Source: Alphaproteobacteria bacterium
GTDB taxonomy: Bacteria; Pseudomonadota; Alphaproteobacteria; SP197
NCBI GenBank assembly: GCA_022822575.1
Contig: JAJEBJ010000050.1
Location: 1-5,576, forward strand
Length of the DNA: 5,576 nucleotides
Reading direction: 5' to 3'
The notes beneath the pieces were generated by a model that was given only the letters and a program-made list of their open reading frames with translations, had not been told where the DNA came from and did no database searches. The position numbers and the translations under genes were made by a program. Below, in pieces: positions 1-5,576 of this stretch (within the stretch, counting starts at the first letter, position 1; the number at the start of each line of letters is the position of its first letter).

Positions 1-141
1 GAAGGGGGCACGGTCCGCCCCCTGGTGGCCGCCACCTTCTCGCTCAGCGAGATCAGGCAGGCGCAACGCACCTTCATGGCCAAGACCCATGTCGGCAAGC
101 TCGTTCTCATCCCACCGCCTGTGGAGGGGGAGACCCGGTGA
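1..141 (+). CDS. C-terminal end of an MDR-family NAD(P)H oxidoreductase (quinone oxidoreductase/alcohol dehydrogenase type), partial
   Basis: The first 46 codons are open from the left edge and end in TGA at 139-141. The peptide has the typical C-terminal tail of the medium-chain dehydrogenase/reductase superfamily. A segment like 'RPLVAATFSLSEI' (residues 6-18) is followed by a helix (QAQRTFMAKTH) and then a conserved 'HVGKLVLIPP' strand (residues 30-39), in which H30, G32 and K33 match the family's 'H-x-GK-(I/L)-V-L' ending. Members normally have about 320-345 residues, so roughly 85% lies outside the window. The Rossmann motif and any zinc ligands are not visible, so the zinc-free quinone oxidoreductase and zinc alcohol dehydrogenase branches cannot be separated. 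It would be a cytoplasmic NAD(P)H-dependent reductase. The next gene starts 19 bases downstream on the same strand, which suggests cotranscription. Confidence 0.8.
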   Translation, partial: EGGTVRPLVAATFSLSEIRQAQRTFMAKTHVGKLVLIPPPVEGETR

Positions 142-145
142 TGAC

Positions 146-150
146 GGGAG
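146..150 (+). promoter_or_regulatory. Ribosome binding site of the M20 amidase gene
   Basis: GGGAG lies 10 bases before the ATG at 161. It decides the start: the same frame is open further upstream to an ATG at 89, but that one lies inside the preceding reductase gene and has no purine-rich leader. Confidence 0.65.
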
Positions 151-160
151 AAACGTGACC

Positions 161-1390
161 ATGCCCGTCATCGATGGCGACAGACTGGTGCGCGACCTCG
201 AGATGCTTCGCACGTTCGGCCAATGCGGCAACGGCGTGGTTCGCCAGTCCCTGAGCGAGGTCGACATGGAATCCCGACGCTGGCTGGTGGAGCGCATGAC
301 GAATGCGGGGCTCGACGCTCGCATCGACGGCATCGGCACGGTCTTCGGCCGCTCGCGAAACCCCGGCAAGGCGCTGCTCGTAGGCTCCCACACCGATACC
401 CAGCCCACGGGGGGCTGGCTCGATGGCACTCTGGGGGTCATGTATGGCCTTGAGACGGTGCGCGCCTTTGCCGAGTCCCGCGAAACCCGGGATCTTGCCG
501 TCGATGTCGCCTCCTGGATCGACGAGGAAGGCACCTTCTTCGGCCTTCTGGGAAGCAAGATGTTCTGTGGTCTCGTCGGGGAGGGCGACCTTGACGGGGC
601 AAGCAGTGCCGACGGGACGACCCTGCATGCAGCGCTTCGTGATGCCGGTCTCGAAGGGCGTCCCCTTGAACGCTGTGTACCCGACCGGTACCGGGCGTAC
701 ATGGAGGCCCACATCGAACAGGGACCGTGGCTCGAGGAGGAGAAGAGGCGTATCGGCGTGGTCACGGGCATCGTCGGCATCAGGGACGTGTCGGTCCGGT
801 TCGAAGGCCAGCAAAACCACGCGGGCACGACCCCGATGGCCCGGAGGCGGGACGCCGGTGCAGCGCTGGTGACCTTCGCCACGCGTGTTCACGAGGTGTT
901 TGCCGCACACGCCGGACCACGTTCCGTGTGGACGATCGGCAACATTCGTCTCGAGCCGGGTGCAGCCAGCATCATTCCAGGGCGAGCCTGGCTCAACCTG
1001 CAGTACCGCGACGCCGACGAGGCGCGAATGGACCGGTTCGAAGACCATGTCCGGGATCTGGTCCGTGAGAGCAATGCACGTGGCTTGGTGGCCGTGTCGA
1101 TGGACGCGACGAAGGACCGGACCGCCGCTGCCCTCATGGATGCGGATCTGCAGCGGCACCTCGAGGCGGCGGCCGAGTGTCACGCTCCGGGGGCATGGAT
1201 GTCCATGCCGAGCGCAGCGGTCCATGACGCCCAGAACCTTGCCCAGGTCCTGCCCAGCGCCATGCTTTTTGTGCCAAGCAAGGGCGGCATCAGCCACGCC
1301 TTCGAGGAAGACACGTCAGCCGAAGACATCGTTCTCGGGTGTCAGGTCTTCGCCGACGCCGTCGCCTCGGTCCTGCTCGAGGGAAGATAG
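161..1390 (+). CDS. M20-family Zn-dependent amidase (N-carbamoyl-L-amino-acid hydrolase / allantoate amidohydrolase / beta-ureidopropionase type)
   Basis: A 409-residue cytoplasmic metalloamidase, the normal length for this family, which removes the carbamoyl or ureido group from N-carbamoyl amino acids or related ureides. Family motifs appear in order. 'GSHTDTQPTGGWLDG' (75-89) supplies H77 and bridging D88. 'DEEGTFFG' (121-128) supplies the E122/E123 pair (catalytic base and metal ligand). 'EAHIEQGP' (182-189) supplies metal ligand H184 and Q187. 'NHAGTTPM' (219-226) in the lid/dimerisation domain supplies H220. 'PSAAVHDA' (350-357) supplies H355. 'FVPSKGGISH' (370-379) supplies metal ligand H379. 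R283 matches the conserved carboxylate-binding arginine. All metal and catalytic positions are intact, so the enzyme should be active. The pocket differs from typical members: S270 stands where Asn usually precedes the I-I-P-G motif, and AAVHDA replaces the usual GAGHDA. Chain specificity cannot be assigned. The ATG at 161 is chosen for its Shine-Dalgarno; an upstream ATG at 89 would overlap the previous gene by 53 bases. Confidence 0.9.
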   Translation: MPVIDGDRLVRDLEMLRTFGQCGNGVVRQSLSEVDMESRRWLVERMTNAGLDARIDGIGTVFGRSRNPGKALLVGSHTDTQPTGGWLDGTLGVMYGLETVRAFAESRETRDLAVDVASWIDEEGTFFGLLGSKMFCGLVGEGDLDGASSADGTTLHAALRDAGLEGRPLERCVPDRYRAYMEAHIEQGPWLEEEKRRIGVVTGIVGIRDVSVRFEGQQNHAGTTPMARRRDAGAALVTFATRVHEVFAAHAGPRSVWTIGNIRLEPGAASIIPGRAWLNLQYRDADEARMDRFEDHVRDLVRESNARGLVAVSMDATKDRTAAALMDADLQRHLEAAAECHAPGAWMSMPSAAVHDAQNLAQVLPSAMLFVPSKGGISHAFEEDTSAEDIVLGCQVFADAVASVLLEGR

Positions 1391-1400
1391 AGCCCGGGCA

Positions 1401-1436
1401 ATATCGTGCAACGACGCCCCTCGTCGTGCATGATGT
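1401..1436 (+). other. Intergenic stem-loop (15 pairs, bulged A, 5-base loop)
   Basis: In the 74-base gap between the amidase and the aldo/keto reductase, the left arm 1401-1409 pairs with 1428-1436 and 1411-1416 (ACGACG) pairs with 1422-1427 (CGTCGT). A1410 is bulged and 1417-1421 (CCCCT) form the loop. Two of the 15 pairs (1402:1435 and 1406:1431) are G-U in the + strand RNA and would be A-C mismatches in the opposite strand, so the structure is better formed in the sense transcript. No T-run follows, so it is not a classic Rho-independent terminator. It ends 28 bases before the next start codon and leaves the Shine-Dalgarno at 1452 free. Likely roles are mRNA processing, 3'-end protection of the upstream message, or tuning of downstream expression. 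Confidence 0.6.
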
Positions 1437-1451
1437 CCGCTCGGTGCACGA

Positions 1452-1457
1452 AGAGGA
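1452..1457 (+). promoter_or_regulatory. Ribosome binding site of the aldo/keto reductase gene
   Basis: AGAGGA lies 7 bases before the ATG at 1465. It fixes the start there. The frame is open upstream to an ATG at 1339, but that lies inside the amidase gene, and the extra 42 residues (Arg-rich, low complexity) do not belong to the aldo/keto reductase fold. Confidence 0.7.
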
Positions 1458-1464
1458 TCCACTC

Positions 1465-2409
1465 ATGGAGCAGAGAACGTTCGGTCAGTCCGGCCTGCAG
1501 GTGTCGCTTGCCGGCATGGGCTGCAACACGCTCGGCTGGTCGGTGGGCGAGGAGCAGGGAACACGGGTTGTTCATGCGGCTCTCGATGCCGGAGTGGCCC
1601 TGTTCGACACGGCGGACATGTACGATGACGGAACCTCGGAGCGCATTCTGGGAAAGGCGCTTGCAGGCCGCCGGCAGGACGTTGCGATCGTGTCGAAGTT
1701 CGGCCTGAAGACAGCAAGTGACCAGCGCGACATCCCGCGCGGGTCGCGTGACTACATCATCCGCTCCTGCGAGGGCAGCCTGCGCCGGCTCGGCACCGAC
1801 TACATCGATCTCTACCTGCACCACGCGCCCGATCCCCGGACCCCGGTAGCGGAAACGCTCGATGCCCTTGACCGCCTGATCGACCAGGGAAAGATCCGTT
1901 ACTACGGCTGTTCCAACTACAGGGGCTGGCAGATCGCGGATGCGGCCTGGCAGGCCGATACCCGCTGCATTCCCCGTTTCGTTGCGGCGCAGAACGAGTG
2001 GAGTCTTCTCTCACGGGATACCGAAACCGAGGTCGTTCCCGCAGCCCGGCGGTTCGGACTTGGCATCATGCCCTACTTTCCGTTGGCCATGGGGTTTCTG
2101 ACCGGCAAGTACACATCAGGCGGCAAACCGCCCGAATCGTCTCGCCTGGCATCGGGAGAAGAACGCCATTCCGCACTGCTGTCGAAGGAGAACTTCGAGC
2201 GCCTCGACAGGCTTGCGGCCTACGCTGCGGAACGTGACAAGAGCCTCCTGGAACTGGCCATCGGCTGGCTGGCGAGTCACGATACCGTCACCACCGTGAT
2301 CTGCGGGGCCACCAGGGAGGACCAGGTGAAGGCCAATGCGGCGGCGGTCGGCGCCTGGAACATGACGGCCGGCGAAATCGATGAGATAGCCACCATCGCC
2401 GGTCCTTGA
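1465..2409 (+). CDS. Aldo/keto reductase (NADPH-dependent, TIM-barrel)
   Basis: A 314-residue soluble reductase that interconverts aldehydes or ketones and alcohols with NAD(P)H. It is within the usual 280-350 residue range. The N-terminal 'RTFGQSGLQVSLAGMGCNTLG' is the standard opening strand pair. The catalytic tetrad is complete: D48 and Y53 in 'FDTADMY' (47-53), K78 in 'VSKFG' (76-80), and H120 in 'YLHHAPD' (117-123). Cofactor-binding elements include 'GCSN' (148-151), Q176 in 'AAQNEWSLL', 'PYFPLAMGFLTGKY' (203-216) and the C-terminal 'CGATREDQVKAN' (280-291), which holds the nucleotide phosphate in this family. Overall it resembles the bacterial AKR groups related to YghZ-like and Tas-like proteins, but no specific substrate can be assigned. 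The gene follows a 74-base gap with a stem-loop and is followed after 27 bases by a small gene. The start is set by AGAGGA at 1452. Function class is sure; substrate is unknown. Confidence 0.93.
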   Translation: MEQRTFGQSGLQVSLAGMGCNTLGWSVGEEQGTRVVHAALDAGVALFDTADMYDDGTSERILGKALAGRRQDVAIVSKFGLKTASDQRDIPRGSRDYIIRSCEGSLRRLGTDYIDLYLHHAPDPRTPVAETLDALDRLIDQGKIRYYGCSNYRGWQIADAAWQADTRCIPRFVAAQNEWSLLSRDTETEVVPAARRFGLGIMPYFPLAMGFLTGKYTSGGKPPESSRLASGEERHSALLSKENFERLDRLAAYAAERDKSLLELAIGWLASHDTVTTVICGATREDQVKANAAAVGAWNMTAGEIDEIATIAGP

Positions 2410-2421
2410 GACGGCAACCCG

Positions 2422-2429
2422 AAGGGAAG
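2422..2429 (+). promoter_or_regulatory. Ribosome binding site of the 72-residue small gene
   Basis: AAGGGAAG ends 7 bases before the ATG at 2437. This purine-rich leader, in a 27-base gap, is the best evidence that the small reading frame is translated. Confidence 0.6.
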
Positions 2430-2436
2430 TGATCCA

Positions 2437-2655
2437 ATGCCTCTTGTGCTCCGCCATCTCCTCCTTGCCGCGGCCAGGCGGGCCGCGTCCGATCCCAGGG
2501 TGAGGGCGAAGGCGAAGGAGATCTACGAGGAGAAGGCCCGCCCGGTCCTTGCCAAAAAGGCGCGTGAACTTAAGGAGGAGGCAGCCAGACGCGATCCCGG
2601 AGAGCATCCCGCACGATTCGTGGGGCGCGCCTTCAAGCGGTTTCTCGACGGCTGA
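2437..2655 (+). CDS. Small, highly charged helical protein of unknown function (72 residues)
   Basis: I do not recognise a named family. The peptide opens with a short hydrophobic, Arg-containing stretch (MPLVLRHLLLAAARRA, residues 1-16). Then comes a long Lys/Glu/Arg/Ala-rich segment (about 20-51, including 'AKAKEIYEEKARPVLAKKA' and 'RELKEEAARR') that should be one or two amphipathic helices, and a basic tail (FVGRAFKRFLDG). There is no cysteine, no metal motif, and no signal peptide or membrane span of convincing length. It looks like small helical proteins found in many alphaproteobacteria, but that is an impression only. Support for its being real: a good Shine-Dalgarno at 2422, a tight fit between two certain genes (27 bases before, 17 after), the same strand, and lysine and glutamate content unlike the shadow frames nearby. 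A membrane-surface or nucleic-acid-binding helper of the adjacent transporter is possible but untested. Confidence 0.72.
   Translation: MPLVLRHLLLAAARRAASDPRVRAKAKEIYEEKARPVLAKKARELKEEAARRDPGEHPARFVGRAFKRFLDG
2571..2578 (+). promoter_or_regulatory. Perfect internal Shine-Dalgarno-like octamer
   Basis: TAAGGAGG, inside the small gene, is fully complementary to the usual 3' end of 16S rRNA. No ATG, GTG or TTG lies within 15 bases downstream, so it does not start a gene. It could slow ribosomes, or pair with the pyrimidine tract at 2660-2667 just before the MFS start. The role is inferred; the match itself is plain in the sequence. Confidence 0.4.
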
Positions 2656-2672
2656 TCGTTCTCCTCCGGACC

Positions 2673-3890
2673 ATGGATCGTTCCTGGAGATCACCCCTTG
2701 TCGTGATCGCCGCAGGGTGCGTCATTGCCATGATCGGCTTTGGCGTCCGTTCCGTCTTCGGGCTCTTCCAGGAGCCCGTGACGCTTTACCACGGCTGGAA
2801 CCGGGAAGTGTTCGCGCTGGCGCTTGCCGTGCAGAACCTGCTCTGGGGCCTTGGCGTTCCGGTCGCAGGAATGATCGCCGACCGCTTTGGTCCCAGCCGG
2901 GTGATCATCTTTGGAGCGATCGTCTATGCCTTCGGCATCTGGGCGATGTCGGTCGTCGAATCCGGCACCATGTTCGTTCTGGCAGCCGGTGTCCTTGTCG
3001 GTCTCGGTGTCGCTTTCACCGCCTTTTCCCTGGCGCTTGCCTCCATGGCCCGGGTCGTGGCGGCGGAGCGGCGTTCCTTCGTCCTCGGGCTTGGCACCGC
3101 CGCCGGCTCTTTCGGTCAGTTCGTCTTTTCGCCCAATGCCCAGTTCGCCATCAGCCTGTTCGAATGGCAGGGCGCGCTCATTGTCCTGGCGGCAGCATCC
3201 CTGGTGATGATCCCGCTGGCCATCATGCTGCCGGCTCCGTCTGCGGCCGTTGACGAATCGGCGCACGAACAGGGCATGCGGGAAGCCATCGTCGAGGCCG
3301 GGCGGCATTCCGGGTACGTGCTGTTGACTCTCGGATTCTTCGTCTGCGGCTTCCAGATTGCCTTCATCACGGTGCACTTCCCGGCATTCGTGACAGGATC
3401 CGGTTTCGATGCGACGGTGGCGGCCTGGTCGCTGGCCCTGGTGGGCGTCTTCAACATCGTCGGCTGCCTGCTGGCGGGGGTGGTCGGACAGCGCTGGAGC
3501 AAGCGCTACAGTCTTTCCGTCATCTATTTCCTTCGGGCCGCGCTCATTGTCGCCCTCATGCTGGCTCCCAGAACCGACGTCACGATCTATCTCTTTGCCG
3601 GATGCATGGGTCTTGTCTGGCTGGCCACCGTGCCCCTGACGTCGGGAATCGTCGCCCAGGTCTTCGGCACCCGCTACATGGCCACACTCTTCGGAATCGT
3701 GTTCTTCAGCCACCAAGCCGGCAGTTTCATCGGTGTCTGGCTGGGAGGGCGGCTCTTCGATGTGACCGGTTCCTACGACGTGATCTGGTGGATCAGCGCG
3801 GTGCTTGGACTGCTTGCCTGCCTGGTCCATCTTCCCATTAACGAGAGGCCCCTGGCGCGTCTTGCCGTCGCCCCGGAACGGGGTGTGTGA
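2673..3890 (+). CDS. MFS transporter, 12 transmembrane helices (organic-anion/OFA-like)
   Basis: A 405-residue inner-membrane secondary carrier of the major facilitator superfamily, at normal length. Hydrophobic segments fall at about 9-31, 47-69, 77-97, 100-124, 137-157 and 165-187, then a hydrophilic central loop (188-212), then 213-235, 248-270, 280-299, 304-326, 337-359 and 368-388. Both ends are therefore cytoplasmic. MFS motif A follows helix 2: 'GMIADRFGPSR' (66-76) with G66, D70, R71 and G73. The N-terminal 'GFGVRSVFGLF' (22-32) and 'GWNREVFALALAVQNLLWGLGVP' regions resemble oxalate/formate-antiporter-like and monocarboxylate-type MFS proteins, so a small organic anion is the best guess; the substrate is not determined. 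The ATG at 2673 has no purine-rich leader: the upstream bases are pyrimidine-rich (CTCCTCC). Translation probably depends on ribosomes finishing the small gene 17 bases upstream. A GTG at 2703, with GGAGA 12 bases before it, is a less likely start that would remove Arg3 and Arg6 but keep helix 1. Confidence 0.92.
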   Translation: MDRSWRSPLVVIAAGCVIAMIGFGVRSVFGLFQEPVTLYHGWNREVFALALAVQNLLWGLGVPVAGMIADRFGPSRVIIFGAIVYAFGIWAMSVVESGTMFVLAAGVLVGLGVAFTAFSLALASMARVVAAERRSFVLGLGTAAGSFGQFVFSPNAQFAISLFEWQGALIVLAAASLVMIPLAIMLPAPSAAVDESAHEQGMREAIVEAGRHSGYVLLTLGFFVCGFQIAFITVHFPAFVTGSGFDATVAAWSLALVGVFNIVGCLLAGVVGQRWSKRYSLSVIYFLRAALIVALMLAPRTDVTIYLFAGCMGLVWLATVPLTSGIVAQVFGTRYMATLFGIVFFSHQAGSFIGVWLGGRLFDVTGSYDVIWWISAVLGLLACLVHLPINERPLARLAVAPERGV

Positions 3891-3919
3891 CCGTCGATGA
3901 GTGCCCGCCACACGAGATG

Positions 3920-3925
3920 AAGGGA
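3920..3925 (+). promoter_or_regulatory. Ribosome binding site of pepN
   Basis: AAGGGA lies 8 bases before the ATG at 3934 and 14 bases before a second in-frame ATG at 3940, so 3934 is favoured. The gap to the MFS stop is 43 bases, with no recognisable promoter. Confidence 0.65.
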
Positions 3926-3933
3926 TAGGCTGC

Positions 3934-5576
3934 ATGACCATGGAAGAGACCCGCCTTGCCGACTACCGGCCCTTTCCCTGGCGCATCGATACCGTCGTGC
4001 TTCATGTCGCACTCGATCCCGAAGCGACGGTCGTTCATGCCAGGCTGGCCATCGAGGCGGCGCCGGGTGGCCAGCCACTGAAACTCGACGGGGACAGCCT
4101 CACCCTCGACATGGTGGCCATCGACGACGTGCCACTGGCAGAGTCGGCCTATCACCATGACGAGACCGGACTTGTCATCCATGAGCCACCCCGCCTCTTT
4201 ACCCTGGAGACCCGAACCACCATCGCACCGGCTCGCAACGTGGCCCTGGAAGGCCTCTACATGTCGTCGGGGATCTACTGCACGCAGTGCGAGGCCGAGG
4301 GATTTCGCCGCATCACCTTCTTTCCCGACCGTCCCGACGTGCTCACCACCTACACTGTCGCCATCGATGCCGACCGCGGCAACTGTCCGGTTCTCCTCTC
4401 CAATGGCAATCTCGTGAAGGAACACGATCTCGCAGACGGCCGGCACCGCACGGTCTGGCATGATCCGTTTCCGAAACCCTCCTATCTTTTCGCCCTGGTT
4501 GCCGGGGATCTCGGTTGCCTCGAGGATACCTTCACCACCGCCTCCGGCCGCGATGTGAGCCTGCGGATCTGGAGTGAGCACGGCAATCGGGAGAAATGCC
4601 TCTACGCCATGGATTCCCTCAAACGGGCCATGCGCTGGGACGAGGAGAGCTACGGTCTGGAGTACGACCTTGACACGTTCAACATTGTCGCCGTTGCCGA
4701 CTTCAACGCCGGTGCGATGGAAAACAAGAGTCTCAACATCTTCAATTCCAGTCTTGTTCTCGCCAGTCCGCAGACGGCAACGGACGGAAACTACGAAGCC
4801 ATCGAAAGCGTCATTGCCCACGAATACTTCCACAACTGGACCGGTGACCGTGTGACCTGCCGTGACTGGTTCCAGCTCTCTCTCAAGGAAGGACTCACCG
4901 TCTACCGCGACCAGGAATTCAGTGCCGACATGAGAAGCCGCCCGGTCAAGCGCATCGATGACGTGCGTCGCCTGCGCGCTGCGCAGTTTCCCGAGGACGC
5001 GGGGCCCATGGCTCACCCGGTGCGCCCGTCGAGCTACGTAGAAATCAACAATTTCTACACGCCGACGGTCTACGAGAAGGGAGCGGAAGTCATCCGCATG
5101 ATGGAGCGCATCCTCGGCAGGGACGGATTCCGCAAGGGCATGGATCTTTACATTGAACGCCATGATGGCATGGCGGTGACCTGCGACGACTTCATCGCAG
5201 CCATGGCGGACGCCAATGGGGTCGATCTCGGCCACTTCAGTCTGTGGTACAGCCAGGCCGGCACGCCTGAAGTCACCGCGTCGGGTCGATGGCTTGCCGA
5301 CGAGGCAGCCTATGAGCTCGTGCTGGAACAGGAAACCCCACCGACGCCGGGCCAGGCAACCAAGGAGGCGCTCCACATTCCCCTTGAAGTCGGTCTCGTT
5401 GGTCCGAACGGCAACGACATGGAGGTGAGTTTCGAAGACAGGAGTGCCTCGAGCCATGTCCTCGACCTCGATCGGCCCTCCCGGACCTTCCGTTTCGAGG
5501 GCGTCGGGGCCCGGCCCGTCCTGTCGCTCAACCGGGATTTCACGGCGCCGGTGCGCGTGACGTCCGATATCGATGA
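3934..5576 (+). CDS. pepN: Aminopeptidase N (M1 metallopeptidase), 5' part; runs off the right edge
   Basis: The first 547 codons of a zinc aminopeptidase that removes N-terminal residues from peptides in the final steps of cytoplasmic protein turnover. E. coli PepN has 870 residues, so about 320 are missing at the right edge, and no stop is reached. There is no signal peptide. The N-terminal beta domain (about 1-190) contains 'YCTQCEAEGFRRITFFPDRPDV' elements with Q118 and E120, which bind the substrate amino terminus. The catalytic domain (about 190-443) has 'GAMEN' at 260-264 (E263), the zinc motif 'HEYFHNW' with H296, E297 and H300, and third ligand E319 in 'LKEGLT'. Y380 in 'TVYEKGAEVIRM' stabilises the transition state. 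Each position is one less than in E. coli (H297, E298, H301, E320, Y381). The third, beta-sandwich domain begins near 445 and is almost complete. S266 follows GAMENK, where E. coli has Gly. The frame contains no stop or frameshift. Confidence 0.96.
   Translation, partial: MTMEETRLADYRPFPWRIDTVVLHVALDPEATVVHARLAIEAAPGGQPLKLDGDSLTLDMVAIDDVPLAESAYHHDETGLVIHEPPRLFTLETRTTIAPARNVALEGLYMSSGIYCTQCEAEGFRRITFFPDRPDVLTTYTVAIDADRGNCPVLLSNGNLVKEHDLADGRHRTVWHDPFPKPSYLFALVAGDLGCLEDTFTTASGRDVSLRIWSEHGNREKCLYAMDSLKRAMRWDEESYGLEYDLDTFNIVAVADFNAGAMENKSLNIFNSSLVLASPQTATDGNYEAIESVIAHEYFHNWTGDRVTCRDWFQLSLKEGLTVYRDQEFSADMRSRPVKRIDDVRRLRAAQFPEDAGPMAHPVRPSSYVEINNFYTPTVYEKGAEVIRMMERILGRDGFRKGMDLYIERHDGMAVTCDDFIAAMADANGVDLGHFSLWYSQAGTPEVTASGRWLADEAAYELVLEQETPPTPGQATKEALHIPLEVGLVGPNGNDMEVSFEDRSASSHVLDLDRPSRTFRFEGVGARPVLSLNRDFTAPVRVTSDID

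Noticed and set aside
89..160. N-terminal extension of the amidase to the ATG at 89
   Set aside because: It overlaps the preceding reductase gene and has no Shine-Dalgarno. The added residues (Ser/Arg/Gly-rich) are unlike the family N terminus, whereas the ATG at 161 has GGGAG at good spacing.
107..1297. A 396-codon open frame on the minus strand, opposite the amidase
   Set aside because: The sense strand encodes a complete M20 amidase with all motifs. The antisense product shows no known domain.
2654..2683. Direct repeat GATCGTTC (2654-2661 and 2676-2683), 22 bases apart around the MFS start, as an operator
   Set aside because: An eight-base repeat can arise by chance, the second copy is inside the coding sequence, and no matching promoter is visible.
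3871..3883. Small GC-rich hairpin (CCCCG, GAA loop, CGGGG) at the end of the MFS gene, as a terminator
   Set aside because: It has only five pairs, lies inside the coding sequence before the stop, and is not followed by a T-run.
3891..3933. A separate promoter for pepN in the 43-base gap
   Set aside because: I could not find a plausible -35/-10 pair there; the only clear signal is the ribosome binding site at 3920.
2691..3941. A 416-codon open frame on the minus strand, opposite the MFS gene
   Set aside because: The translation is rich in His, Asp, Gly, Arg and Gln with no fold-like pattern. It is the mirror of a hydrophobic, GC-rich membrane protein gene.
3838..5457. A 539-codon open frame on the minus strand, opposite pepN
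   Set aside because: It lies wholly against a certain pepN coding region with all catalytic motifs. Its translation has no recognisable domain, and long antisense frames are expected in GC-rich genes with strong third-position bias.

Overview
The window carries six genes, all on the + strand and closely spaced. The high GC content, the strong G/C bias at third codon positions and a PepN close to the E. coli type suggest a proteobacterium. An alphaproteobacterium is most likely, but that is an inference from composition and gene style, not from a marker gene.

Layout from left to right: (1) the last 46 codons of an MDR-superfamily (quinone oxidoreductase/alcohol dehydrogenase type) reductase, 1-141; (2) a 409-residue M20-family amidase of the N-carbamoyl-L-amino-acid hydrolase/allantoate amidohydrolase/beta-ureidopropionase group, 161-1390; (3) a 74-base gap holding a strong RNA-type stem-loop, 1401-1436; (4) a 314-residue aldo/keto reductase, 1465-2409; (5) a 72-residue, highly charged helical protein of unknown function, 2437-2655; (6) a 12-helix MFS transporter, 2673-3890; (7) the first 547 codons of aminopeptidase N (pepN), 3934 to the right edge, with an intact zinc site.

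Gaps are 19, 74, 27, 17 and 43 bases, with no convincing promoter or T-tailed terminator in any of them, so the whole window may be one transcript or a few overlapping ones. Two NAD(P)H-type reductases, a ureido/amide hydrolase and an organic-acid-type MFS carrier would fit uptake and breakdown of a small nitrogenous or carbonyl compound. No substrate can be read from the sequence. PepN is a general peptide-recycling enzyme and may simply be the next gene.

I see no mobile element, CRISPR array, tRNA or rRNA, and no clear new system. The points most worth a second look are the stem-loop before the aldo/keto reductase, the possible RNA pairing that could couple the small gene to the MFS gene (which has no Shine-Dalgarno of its own), the small gene itself, and substitutions in the amidase substrate pocket.
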